A stretch of 64,000 nt of DNA, taken from Arcanobacterium haemolyticum DSM 20595. Lineage in GTDB: Bacteria > Actinomycetota > Actinomycetes > Actinomycetales > Actinomycetaceae. Position numbers and translations under genes: made by a program. The stretch covers positions 868,001-932,000 of the forward strand of contig NC_014218.1 of assembly GCF_000092365.1 (NCBI RefSeq), given 5' to 3'. The notes under the pieces were generated by a model that saw only the letters and a list, made by a program, of their open reading frames with translations, had not been told where the DNA came from and did no database searches. Positions within the stretch are counted from its first letter, which is position 1. The number at the start of each line of letters is the position of its first letter. Shown in pieces: positions 25,539-34,651 of this stretch.

Positions 25539-26914
25539 TGATAAAAAATGCATTTGCTTATGTAACTAGAAAAATCTTAAAGTCATTAGTTATCATATTA
25601 GTTATTTTATCTATGTCAACTTTGAGTCTCATTAGTTTATCTATTAAAGATGCTACGGACAGAGCTTCAAAAGAAACATTTGCTAATATAACAAATAGTT
25701 TTTCTATGGAGATAAATAGACAAGTAAATCCAGGAACACCTAGAGGTGGGGGAAATGTAAAAGGTGAAGATATTAAAAAGATATCTCAAACCGATAGCAT
25801 AGACTCCTATGTAAAAAGAATAAACAGTGTTGCGGATTTAGTTGATTATGATATTATCGAAACTCAACAGACTCTTGCGAATCAGTCACCTGAAAGAGCG
25901 AAGAATTTTAAAAGAACAGTTATGTTAACTGGAGTTAACAACTCGCCAAAAGAAACAAAATTTGTATCAGAAGCATATAAATTAGTAGCAGGAAAGCATT
26001 TAGAAAACGAAGATAAAAATAAAATCTTAATGCATAAAGATTTAGCTGAAAAAAATAATCTTAAAGTTGGCGATAAGATAAAAATAAAATCTAATTTATT
26101 TGATGCTGATAATGAGAAAGGTGCAGATGAAACAGTAGAAGTAGAAATTAAAGGTCTATTCGATGGGCATAATAGCGGTGGAGTAAGTGCAGCACAAGAA
26201 CTGTACGAAAATACATTAATCACTGATGTCCATACAGCTGCTAAAGTCTATGGTAATACAGAAGATACAGCTGCATATCAAGATGCAACATTCTTTGTAA
26301 AAGGTGATAAGGATCTTGATAGTGTAATAAAAGATCTTGGGAAATTAGATATAAATTGGAAAGAATATAATTTAATTAAAAGCTCATCAAATTACCCTGC
26401 ATTACAACAATCTATATCAGGTATCTACTCAATTTCAAATAAATTATTTGTTGGCTCATTAATATTTGCAGGTGTTGTAGTTTCATTATTACTATTCTTG
26501 TGGATGAATGCTAGAAAGAAAGAAATAGCAGTATTACTGTCATTAGGTATATCAAAGTTAGAAATTTTTGGTCAATTCCTAATTGAGATGGTATTTATAT
26601 CAATCCCTGCATTCGTTGGTTCTTATTTCTTAGCTCAATATACAGCTGATAAGCTTGGGAATAATATATTGAATAAGGTTACTGGCGATATAGCTGAACA
26701 AATAGCTAGAAAAGCTGCATCTAGCCAATTAGGTGGTGGGGCAGAAGCTGAAGGATTTAACAAGACATTATCAAGTTTAGATATTAATGTATTACCTAAA
26801 TTCATAATTTATGTAGTTATATTTATGAGTTTAGTACTTCTTGTGTCATTGTTTATTTCTTCATTCTCTATATTAAGAAAGAATCCAAAAGAATTATTAA
26901 TTGACAATAATTAA
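25538..26914 (+). CDS. FtsX-like ABC transporter permease (Vex3-like)
   Basis: 458-residue permease with N-terminal segment SLVIILVILSMSTLSLISL, a large extracytoplasmic domain (about 45-300) and three C-terminal segments (SLIFAGVVVSLLLFLWM; FLIEMVFISIPAFVGSYF; VVIFMSLVLLVSLFISS). The ATG overlaps the ATPase stop (TAATG). The gene is full length and uninterrupted, so the transporter may be functional despite its foreign base composition. The block ends within about 30 bases of its stop. Confidence 0.85.
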   Translation: MIKNAFAYVTRKILKSLVIILVILSMSTLSLISLSIKDATDRASKETFANITNSFSMEINRQVNPGTPRGGGNVKGEDIKKISQTDSIDSYVKRINSVADLVDYDIIETQQTLANQSPERAKNFKRTVMLTGVNNSPKETKFVSEAYKLVAGKHLENEDKNKILMHKDLAEKNNLKVGDKIKIKSNLFDADNEKGADETVEVEIKGLFDGHNSGGVSAAQELYENTLITDVHTAAKVYGNTEDTAAYQDATFFVKGDKDLDSVIKDLGKLDINWKEYNLIKSSSNYPALQQSISGIYSISNKLFVGSLIFAGVVVSLLLFLWMNARKKEIAVLLSLGISKLEIFGQFLIEMVFISIPAFVGSYFLAQYTADKLGNNILNKVTGDIAEQIARKAASSQLGGGAEAEGFNKTLSSLDINVLPKFIIYVVIFMSLVLLVSLFISSFSILRKNPKELLIDNN

Positions 26915-26941
26915 AATTTTGGGTGCTTTACTGTGAGAAAC

Positions 26942-26975
26942 TGGCTTCCGTTGATGGATTGGTTTCCGTTGATGG
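26942..26975 (+). repeat. Short tandem near-repeat
   Basis: TGGCTTCCGTTGATGGAT is followed at once by TGGTTTCCGTTGATGGAC. The pair lies at the return to host-like composition after the ABC transporter and may mark the right junction of the foreign block. Confidence 0.55.
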
Positions 26976-27078
26976 ACTCACCCGAAGGAGGCTGTTAGGG
27001 TTGAGGTAACGCTTTGGTGACTGACGGTTTGAGTTGAATTAACAACATGAAGCCAAAGTGAGAAAACATCATCCGTCT

Positions 27079-27113
27079 GGGCACACTCTTTTGCGAAAGA
27101 GTGTGCCCTTTTT
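27079..27113 (+). terminator. Strong hairpin directly before purE
   Basis: A perfect 13-bp stem (27079-27091 with 27096-27108), a four-base loop TGCG and a T-run from 27109. It ends only a few bases before the purE ribosome site GGAGGA (27121-27126). It is either the terminator of a lost upstream gene or the off-switch of a leader attenuator; no riboswitch fold was recognised before it. Confidence 0.8.
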
Positions 27114-27129
27114 CATCTGTGGAGGACAG

Positions 27130-27383
27130 GTGAAAAAGATTGGCATCGTCACGGGAAGTGACAGCGATCTACCAATTATTGAAAAGGCCATCGATTACCT
27201 ACAACGTATCGATTACCTACAACGTGTGAACGCCCAATTTACGGTAAATGTTTATTCGGCACACCGCGCCCCAGATCACACTCTCGAATTTGCCCGTTCC
27301 GTACGGGATAACGGATACGAAGTAATCATCGCAGCGGCTGGTATGTCCGCTCACCTCGCCGGAGTTCTGGCAGCACACACAAC
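27130..27383 (+). pseudogene. purE: purE, 5' part (split by IS)
   Basis: N5-carboxyaminoimidazole ribonucleotide mutase of purine synthesis, start GTG 27130 behind GGAGGAC. GIVTGSDSDLPIIEKA and YSAHRAPDHTLEFA are family hallmarks. An 18-bp direct duplication repeats IDYLQR. The frame runs to AAGMSAHLAGVLAAHTT, where IS copy 2 interrupts it. The rest continues after the IS at 28644. Confidence 0.85.
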
Positions 27384-27466
27384 TGGCCCGGGCTGAAAAA
27401 ACTAGACCATCTGGTTTGAGAGTGTCTTCCGTGACAGCCCCGGTTGGGGCAGGAAGATTGGAGAGC

Positions 27467-27748
27467 ATGAAGAAGTTCTCGAAGCACACACCCGAACAAA
27501 TCGTGGTGAAGCTCGACAAGGCCAGGTCCTTGAAGGAATCTGGCAGCACCGTGGCAGAGGTTTGCCGTGAGCTTGGCATCAGTGAGGCAACGTATCACCG
27601 GTGGCAGAGACAGTACGGCGACATGACTCGCAGTGAAGCACGGCGGTTCAAGGAGCTGCAGGAAGAAAACGAGAAGCTCAAGCGGTTGCTTGGGGAGGCT
27701 GAACTCGAAAAGTCGCTGCTTAGGGAGTTAGCAGAGGGAAAATTCTGA
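27467..27748 (+). CDS. IS3-family OrfA (copy 2)
   Basis: Same 93-residue HTH/coiled-coil protein as at 22148-22429, ending at the slippery heptamer 27736-27742. Intact. Confidence 0.9.
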   Translation: MKKFSKHTPEQIVVKLDKARSLKESGSTVAEVCRELGISEATYHRWQRQYGDMTRSEARRFKELQEENEKLKRLLGEAELEKSLLRELAEGKF

Positions 27749-27789
27749 CCCTGGCACGCAAGTACGAAGCGATTGACCATGCCCTATCG

Positions 27790-28623
27790 TTGGGGTACTC
27801 AGTGCGCTTGGCATGCCGCGTTGTCGGGGTTTCCCGCGGGGCGTACTACAACGCCCGACGCCACACAACCGGGCCTTCTGCCACCGACAAGCACGCCTCG
27901 TTGCGTAGCTGGTTGGTGACCTTCGCTGCATCCCATCGTCGCTGGGGCTACCGCCGCGCGTGGGTTAAGGCTCGTGAGGCCGGGTTTGACTGCGGCCGCG
28001 ATGTCGTGCGCCGCATATGGCGCCAGGAGGGTCTGCGGGTGTTTCCACGCAAGGCTCCCAAGCGGCGGTGTCTGCCCCTATCCACCCCTCGGGTTGAGCC
28101 AGCTGCGTGTCCCGGTGATGTGTGGGCATTGGACTTCCAGTTCGACACTGACTACCACGGTAAGACGTTTAAGATCTGCAACGTCATCGATGAGTTCACA
28201 CGTGAGCACGTGGGATTCGAGGTCGGGCGGTCTATTACCGCCGTGTCAGTCATTGAACTGTTGAGCAATCTTGCTGCCTCCAGAGGTGGCCGTCCGCGAG
28301 TGTTGCGCATGGATAACGGCCCTGAGTTCATCAGCCACGAGCTGAACAAGTGGGCAGCCAAGGAGGGCACTGTTGAGGCGTTCATACCACCAGGAAGGCC
28401 ATGGCACAACGGATTCGTGGAGTCGTTTCACAACCGCCTCCGCGATGAGCTACTCGAAGACGAGATGTTCGACGACCCGGCCCACGCCAGCCACTGCCTC
28501 AGGTTGTGGTCAAAGCGCTACAATACGTGTCATCCGCACTCAAGCTTGGGCTTTGTCCCGCCAGCGCAGTACGCCAAACAATGGCACCTAACCCAGGGAG
28601 GCCCTCAAGCCGCCCGGTCCTAG
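27790..28623 (+). CDS. IS3-family OrfB integrase (copy 2)
   Basis: Same DDE integrase as at 22471-23304, in the -1 frame relative to OrfA and open upstream to about 27743. Intact catalytic triad. Confidence 0.9.
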   Translation: MGYSVRLACRVVGVSRGAYYNARRHTTGPSATDKHASLRSWLVTFAASHRRWGYRRAWVKAREAGFDCGRDVVRRIWRQEGLRVFPRKAPKRRCLPLSTPRVEPAACPGDVWALDFQFDTDYHGKTFKICNVIDEFTREHVGFEVGRSITAVSVIELLSNLAASRGGRPRVLRMDNGPEFISHELNKWAAKEGTVEAFIPPGRPWHNGFVESFHNRLRDELLEDEMFDDPAHASHCLRLWSKRYNTCHPHSSLGFVPPAQYAKQWHLTQGGPQAARS

Positions 28624-28643
28624 ATTTCAGCCCGCTCCACAAC

Positions 28644-28683
28644 ATTCTGGCAGCACACACAACGTTCTGGCAGTACACACAAC
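28644..28683 (+). repeat. 20-bp tandem repeats within purE
   Basis: ATTCTGGCAGCACACACAAC and GTTCTGGCAGTACACACAAC follow the IS, and a third near-identical unit is 27364-27383 before it. Together they form a triplication of one purE segment. Two extra units add 40 bases and destroy the frame. Confidence 0.85.
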
Positions 28684-28804
28684 GCTCCCAGTGATCGGCA
28701 TTCCATGTAGATCATCAAACCTTGATGGGAAGGATGCACTTCTTTCTACCGCCGTCCTGGCAAAGGATACTGCTATTTCCAAAAAATTTTCCACCACTAA
28801 CTAA
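28644..28804 (+). pseudogene. purE: purE, 3' part
   Basis: After the repeats the family sequence resumes in a shifted frame: LPVIGIPCRSSNLDGKDALL, then a shortened tail LAKDTAISKKFSTTN and TAA at 28802-28804. The usual stretch with the conserved GVPVATVAI is missing, so there is also an internal deletion. The gene cannot make a working enzyme. Confidence 0.75.
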
Positions 28805-28824
28805 TCACTCAAGGAGAATCCACC

Positions 28825-28980
28825 ATGGAATAGAAGCTTATATACTCGGGCAAGACAAAGGACGTTTTCGCACTGGACAACGGCAACTATGAGCTTAAGT
28901 TCAAGGACAACGTCACGGGTAAGGACGGCGTTTTCGATCCAGGCGAAAACGCCGTAGGCCTATCGATTGCCGGCGTTGGC
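28825..28980 (+). pseudogene. purC: purC fragment (SAICAR synthetase)
   Basis: ATG 28825, behind AAGGAG, is followed by GAA and a TAG stop at codon 3. The reading then continues [18 protein letters not shown] and [20 protein letters not shown], the N-terminus of the divergent PurC type. It ends abruptly at about 28980, where fhs sequence starts in the same frame. Only about 50 of over 230 residues remain. Confidence 0.75.
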
Positions 28981-29947
28981 GATATCAATGTGAAGATGGC
29001 AATCAACGAACTGAAGGAGAAGCTGGGTAACATTATTGTGGCGTACACGGTTGCCGAAACTCCTGTGCATGCCCGCGATCTGAATGCTGTTGGCGCCATG
29101 GCTGCCTTGCTGAAAGATGCGTTCAAACCGAACTTGGTGCAGACCTTGGAAAACACCCCGGCGATTGTACACGGTGGCCCGTTCGCTAACATCGCACACG
29201 GGTGCAATTCGATTGTGGCCACGCAGATGGTGCGGTCACATAGCGACTATACGGTTACTGAAGCTGGATTCGGCGCTGATCTTGGTGCTAGTTCATCGAC
29301 ATCATGTGCCGGCTCACGGATACTCGGCCAGATTGTGCCGTAGTGGTTGGAACCGTACGCGCCTTGAAGATGCATGGTGGCGTGGCCAAGAGTGATCTGG
29401 ATGCAGAGAACTGTGAAGCGGTGCGGGCTGGCCTGCCGAACTTACTCACGCACGTGGCGAATATGCGTGACGTATTTGGGTTGCCGGGGGTGGTTTGCGC
29501 TCAATATATTCCCAACAGATACAGATGCCGAAATCGAGTGTGTGATGGCTGAATGTGCCAAGGTGGGAGCGGAATGCATTCGGTCCACGGTATGGGCGGA
29601 TGGATCTGCTGGTGCCCTCGAATTAGCACGCGCGGTGAAAGATTTGTGTGAACAGCCGCATGAGATGCGTTTTGCATACGATTCGGCTGAATCGCTCGAA
29701 GATAAGATTGTGGCGGTTGTCCGCAAAGTGTATGGCAAAAACTCAGTACAGTCTGAGCGATGAGCCACGGCTACTCGGAAGTCCGCGTGATTTCACGATT
29801 CATGTGGCGGACGTAAAAATTAATGCCGGAGCAGGATTTATTGTGGTCTACACCGGACCGCTCATGACGATGCCGGGGTTGCCAGCTCGTCCAGCTGCCG
29901 AACGGGTGGACGCGGATGCGGATGGAACGATTAGTGGGTTGTTCTGA
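28981..29947 (+). pseudogene. fhs: fhs relic (formate-tetrahydrofolate ligase)
   Basis: One-carbon enzyme making 10-formyl-tetrahydrofolate, here in pieces over several frames: [20 protein letters not shown] and [20 protein letters not shown] (to about 29295); [20 protein letters not shown] and [10 protein letters not shown] (29304 onward); [16 protein letters not shown] near 29510; and the C-terminus [15 protein letters not shown] to [13 protein letters not shown] ending at 29947. The N-terminal half, including the ATP site, is lost, and a further 60 or so residues are missing before AKTQYS. It lies directly upstream of acnA. Confidence 0.85.
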
Positions 29948-30031
29948 TGGCGTAAAAAATAGTTCGTCATTTTCCAGACATGAGCAAACATTCTTGGTAT
30001 CTTGATATAGAGATAGTTCGAAGGAGTGCTC

Positions 30032-32710
30032 ATGAGTATCGATACTTTTCACGCAAAGTCATCCCTGAAAGTTGGGGAAGAAACGTACACCATCTATCGC
30101 CTCGATGCGCTACCTGGTCTCACTAAGCTTCCGTATTCGCTCAAAGTTTTGGCAGAAAACCTGCTGCGCACTGAAGATGGGCGGAACGTGACCGCGGATC
30201 ATATTTCAGCACTAGCCAGTTGGGATCCCGCCGGAAAGCCGAAGGACGAAATCCAATTCACCCCTGCGCGTGTAGTCATGCAAGATTTCACTGGCGTGCC
30301 TTGCATCGTCGATCTTGCCACGATGCGCGAAGCAGTCAGTGATCTGGGTGGAAATCCAGACGTGATCAATCCGCTCAACCCAGCAGAAATGGTGATCGAT
30401 CATTCGGTTCAAATCGATGTTTTTGGTCAGCGTGGTGCCATCGCCCGCAATATGGATATCGAATACGGCAGAAACCAAGAACGCTACCAATTCTTGCGGT
30501 GGGGGCAAGGCGCCTTCGATAACTTCACTGTAGTTCCACCCGGAACCGGGATTGTTCACCAGGTCAATATCGAACACCTTGCGCGTGTGACTATGGTGAG
30601 TGGTAACGGTGAACAAGTGGCATACCCGGACACCTGCGTTGGCACCGATTCCCACACCACAATGGTCAACGGGCTTGGTGTACTCGGCTGGGGTGTGGGA
30701 GGAATTGAGGCTGAAGCGGCGATGCTCGGTCAGCCGGTATCGATGCTCATCCCGCGCGTCGTCGGATTTAAACTGACGGGAGAAATCCCAGCTGGAGCTA
30801 CGGCAACCGACGTCGTTCTTACCATCACCGATATGCTCCGCAAGCACGGCGTAGTTGGTAAATTTGTGGAATTTTATGGCGACGGGGTTGGGGCAGTACC
30901 GTTGGCAAACCGCGCCACAATCGGAAATATGTCCCCTGAATTCGGTTCCACTGCCGCAATCTTCCCAATCGATTCTGTCACACTCGATTACTTGCGGCTC
31001 ACAGGGCGAAGCGAACAGCAGATCGCCCTGGTGGAAGCATACGCACGTGCTCAAGGCCTCTGGCATGATCCACTCAACGAAGCGCGTTATTCGGAATACC
31101 TCGAACTCGACCTTTCCACCGTGGTTCCGTCCATCGCCGGACCAAAGCGCCCACAAGATCGCATCGAACTCACGAATGCAAAAGAAGCGTTCAGATCAGC
31201 CGTGCGTGCATACACTAACGATCCAGGCGAAGATCGCCCGCACAAGCCAACATCACTTCATATGCGCGGGATCGATACGGAATTGGATCACGGATCGGTA
31301 GCGATCGCGTCGATCACCTCATGTACGAATACTTCAAACCCATCCGTGATGATGGCTGCAGGAATTCTTGCCAAGAACGCTGTAGAACGTGGGCTTACAT
31401 CCAAACCATGGGTGAAAACGTCGATGGCTCCAGGGTCCCAAGTAGTCACTGATTACTACGAGAAAGCCGGACTCTGGCCAGCACTCGAAAAACTCGGCTT
31501 CCATCTGGTGGGATACGGATGCGCCACGTGTATTGGCAACTCTGGGCCGCTCCCAGAAGAAGTATCTGCGGCAATTAACGATGCGGACCTCGCCGTCGTC
31601 TCCGTTCTATCTGGGAACCGTAACTTCGAAGGGCGAATCAACCCGGATATTAAAATGAACTACCTGGCCTCCCCACCACTCGTCATTGCATACGCGCTGG
31701 CAGGAACGATGGACATCGATTTCGCAACGGAACCACTGGGGTGCGATGCGGAAGGCCGTGACGTTTTCTTGGCTGATATCTGGCCGTCTCCAGAAGACGT
31801 CCAAGACACCATCGATCGCAGTGTTACGAGGGACATGTTTGAGGAATCGTATTCAGACGTGTTTGCTGGAGACGAACGTTGGCAGAGCCTCGATACTCCA
31901 ACTGGATCCACGTTCACATGGGACGGCGATTCCACATACGTGCGTAAAGCGCCGTATTTCGAAGGAATGAGCATGGATCTTACTCCGGTAGAAGATATTG
32001 CCGGGGCGCGAGTGCTTGCGAAACTGGGCGATTCCGTGACCACCGATCACATTTCTCCAGCGGGCGCGATCAAGGCTGATTCGCCGGCAGGGCGATATCT
32101 TACCGATCATGGCGTGGCAGTTCGCGATTTCAATTCTTACGGTTCGCGCCGTGGAAACCATGAAGTGATGATCCGCGGAACGTTTGCAAATATTCGGTTG
32201 CGGAACCAGCTGCTCGATAACGTGGAAGGTGGATACACGCGAAACTTCCTCACCGGCGAACAGGAGGCGATCTTCGATGCTGCGATGGCATATCACGAAG
32301 CACGAACCCCGTTGATCGTGTTAGGCGGGAAAGAATACGGATCTGGTTCGTCACGTGATTGGGCAGCCAAGGGAACTGCGTTGCTTGGAGTGAAGGCGGT
32401 TATTGCTGAATCCTTCGAACGTATTCACCGATCGAACCTGATCGGTATGGGAGTCATTCCGTTGCAGTTCCCAGAAGGGGAGAGCGCTGATAGCCTTGGC
32501 CTGGATGGTACCGAAACGTTCGATCTGTCAGGTATTGCTTCGCTTAATGACGGAGAAACTCCAGAGCATATCCGGGTTCGCGCCGCGCATACGAGCGGAA
32601 CCGTGATCGAATTTGATGCTGTGGCTCGAATTGATACACCTGGTGAAGCGGACTATTTCCGCAATGGAGGTATTTTGCAGTACGTGTTGCGTTCTTTAGT
32701 GAAAGGCTGA
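30032..32710 (+). CDS. acnA: Aconitate hydratase A
   Basis: Iron-sulfur enzyme of the TCA cycle interconverting citrate and isocitrate, 892 residues. Cluster cysteines appear in [13 protein letters not shown] and [12 protein letters not shown], and the swivel domain at the C-terminus holds [11 protein letters not shown]. The ATG at 30032 follows AAGGAG (30021-30026). The gene is intact and stands at the right border of the accessory region. As an iron-rich protein it could respond to the same metal status as the feo genes, but no DtxR box was seen in front. Confidence 0.94.
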   Translation: MSIDTFHAKSSLKVGEETYTIYRLDALPGLTKLPYSLKVLAENLLRTEDGRNVTADHISALASWDPAGKPKDEIQFTPARVVMQDFTGVPCIVDLATMREAVSDLGGNPDVINPLNPAEMVIDHSVQIDVFGQRGAIARNMDIEYGRNQERYQFLRWGQGAFDNFTVVPPGTGIVHQVNIEHLARVTMVSGNGEQVAYPDTCVGTDSHTTMVNGLGVLGWGVGGIEAEAAMLGQPVSMLIPRVVGFKLTGEIPAGATATDVVLTITDMLRKHGVVGKFVEFYGDGVGAVPLANRATIGNMSPEFGSTAAIFPIDSVTLDYLRLTGRSEQQIALVEAYARAQGLWHDPLNEARYSEYLELDLSTVVPSIAGPKRPQDRIELTNAKEAFRSAVRAYTNDPGEDRPHKPTSLHMRGIDTELDHGSVAIASITSCTNTSNPSVMMAAGILAKNAVERGLTSKPWVKTSMAPGSQVVTDYYEKAGLWPALEKLGFHLVGYGCATCIGNSGPLPEEVSAAINDADLAVVSVLSGNRNFEGRINPDIKMNYLASPPLVIAYALAGTMDIDFATEPLGCDAEGRDVFLADIWPSPEDVQDTIDRSVTRDMFEESYSDVFAGDERWQSLDTPTGSTFTWDGDSTYVRKAPYFEGMSMDLTPVEDIAGARVLAKLGDSVTTDHISPAGAIKADSPAGRYLTDHGVAVRDFNSYGSRRGNHEVMIRGTFANIRLRNQLLDNVEGGYTRNFLTGEQEAIFDAAMAYHEARTPLIVLGGKEYGSGSSRDWAAKGTALLGVKAVIAESFERIHRSNLIGMGVIPLQFPEGESADSLGLDGTETFDLSGIASLNDGETPEHIRVRAAHTSGTVIEFDAVARIDTPGEADYFRNGGILQYVLRSLVKG

Positions 32711-32782
32711 ATCAAGCGGGTAGGTGCTAAGCCCGTAACGCTGGTAATCTAGAACAGTACAAGCTAAGGAGGCTGCCAGCGA

Positions 32783-34651
32783 ATGGGTATTTTGAGTTCT
32801 ATTAATGGACCAGATGATGTCAAGGGCTTAACGCCTACCCAATTGCCCGCACTTGCCGCGGAAGTTCGTTCATTTTTGGTGGATAACGTGTCACGCACAG
32901 GCGGCCACTTAGGTCCAAACCTTGGCGTTGTAGAATTGACTATCGCGCTTCACCGCGTATTCGACTCTCCGAATGATGCCTTGGTGTTCGATACCGGCCA
33001 CCAATCCTACGTTCATAAGCTCCTCACCGGGCGCCATGGCTTTGATAACCTGCGTCACGAAGGCGGCCTATCCGGCTACCCTTCGCGCGCCGAATCGGAT
33101 CATGATGTGGTAGAAAACTCGCACGCTTCCACCGCGCTATCCTGGGCAGATGGTATCGCGCGTGGCTTCCAACTGTCTGGCCGGAATAACCACGCAGTTG
33201 CCATTATTGGGGATGGTGCTATGACCGGCGGTATGGCCTGGGAAGCGCTGAATAACATTGCAGAGGATCCAGATCGGCCTGTTGTGATCGTACTGAATGA
33301 TAATGGGCGATCCTACGCACCAACCGTGGGCGGCATCGTACGGCGAATCGATGCTGTACGCAAGATGGATGCTGTACGTGTGAATCGTTCGTATGAACGT
33401 GCTCTCGATTGGGGCAAACGCACGCTCCAGAACTCTGGAATCGCGGGACAACTAACGTACGATGCTCTCCACGGCCTCAAGCGTGGGATGAAAGACGTGT
33501 TCGTGGATGCGGGTATTTTTGATTCGTTGAGCATCAAGTATCTTGGCCCAGTTGATGGTCACGATATCAGCCAACTTGAAGAAGCCTTCACAATGGCCCG
33601 CAACTATGGCGGTCCAGCCGTGGTTCACTGCATCACTGAAAAAGGCCGCGGCTACAAGCCAGCAGAAGAACACGAAGCCGATCGTTTCCATGCTGTGGGC
33701 GTGATCCATCCAGAAACTGGCCTACCCGTTGAACCGTCTCGTTTTGGCTGGACCTCCGTTTTTGCAGAAGAAATCGTTGATATTGCCCGCGAAAATACGG
33801 ATATCGTTGGCATCACAGCCGCGATGTTGTTGCCTGTGGGCCTGGGCCTGTTCAAGAACGAATTCCCAGAGCGCGTGATTGATGTTGGCATCGCAGAACA
33901 ACAGGCGATGACTATGGCCGCAGGCCTATCCCGTGCAGGTAAGCATCCCGTGATTGCCCTCTACGCTACGTTCATGAACCGCGCCTATGATCAGTTGTTA
34001 ATGGACGTGGCGTTGCATGGGGAAGCCGTGACGATTTGCCTTGATCGTTCAGGCGTTACAGGTGATGATGGCGCCTCCCATAACGGCATGTGGGACATGG
34101 TGATTGCCGGAATGGTTCCGGGGATCAGTGTTGCCGTGCCACGCGATGAAACGCGTCTTCGGGAATTGCTTCGGGAGGCTACTGCTAAGGAGTCACCAAC
34201 GATCGTGCGTTATCCGAAGGGATCAGTACCGGATGATCTACCAACGGTTCGTCAGATTGGCGGGTTGGACGTTGTGTACGAAACCCCAGGTGAATCGCCA
34301 GTTGTTTTGGTGGGTTACGGCCCGTTAGCTTATACGATGGTTGCCGCAGCCCGTGAACTGTCTGATCTTCCTGTGATCGTGGTGGATCCTCGGTGGGCGA
34401 TTCCTACGTCTGAATCGTTGATCGATTTGTGCCGGGACGCGCGTTGCGTTGTCACGTTAGAAGATGGCCTGGTTGATGGTGGCGTTGGGGTTGCGTTGCA
34501 GAAGGCGTTGAACGATCAGTTGATTGATGTTCCAGTTAAGTCGCTTGGTATTGGCAAGGAGTTCTTGCATCACGCGTCGCGTCAGGCAGTGTTGGGTTAT
34601 CAGGGAATGCAGGCATCGGACGTGGTGTCAGCGGTTCGTGCCCGCATCTGA
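32783..34651 (+). CDS. dxs: 1-deoxy-D-xylulose-5-phosphate synthase
   Basis: Thiamin diphosphate enzyme that starts the non-mevalonate isoprenoid pathway from pyruvate and glyceraldehyde-3-phosphate, 622 residues. The ThDP motif is GDGAMTGGMAWEALNNIAED (about 140-160), with substrate site HLGPNLGVVELT at the N-terminus and the transketolase pyrimidine domain around AEQQAMTMAAGL. Ribosome site AAGGAGG at 32766-32772. It ends exactly where the convergent nuclease gene ends. Confidence 0.95.
   Translation: MGILSSINGPDDVKGLTPTQLPALAAEVRSFLVDNVSRTGGHLGPNLGVVELTIALHRVFDSPNDALVFDTGHQSYVHKLLTGRHGFDNLRHEGGLSGYPSRAESDHDVVENSHASTALSWADGIARGFQLSGRNNHAVAIIGDGAMTGGMAWEALNNIAEDPDRPVVIVLNDNGRSYAPTVGGIVRRIDAVRKMDAVRVNRSYERALDWGKRTLQNSGIAGQLTYDALHGLKRGMKDVFVDAGIFDSLSIKYLGPVDGHDISQLEEAFTMARNYGGPAVVHCITEKGRGYKPAEEHEADRFHAVGVIHPETGLPVEPSRFGWTSVFAEEIVDIARENTDIVGITAAMLLPVGLGLFKNEFPERVIDVGIAEQQAMTMAAGLSRAGKHPVIALYATFMNRAYDQLLMDVALHGEAVTICLDRSGVTGDDGASHNGMWDMVIAGMVPGISVAVPRDETRLRELLREATAKESPTIVRYPKGSVPDDLPTVRQIGGLDVVYETPGESPVVLVGYGPLAYTMVAAARELSDLPVIVVDPRWAIPTSESLIDLCRDARCVVTLEDGLVDGGVGVALQKALNDQLIDVPVKSLGIGKEFLHHASRQAVLGYQGMQASDVVSAVRARI

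Larger units (their letters stand above)
27384..28639 (+). mobile_element. IS3-family insertion sequence, type B, copy 2
   Basis: 1256 bp, identical to copy 1 (constant offset 5319) and in the same orientation. A 4-bp target duplication CAAC flanks it (27380-27383 and 28640-28643). It has inserted into the already damaged purE. Confidence 0.94.

Noticed and set aside
28644-28683. CRISPR-like repeat
   Set aside because: Units are 20 bp, directly adjacent without spacers, and derive from purE coding sequence.
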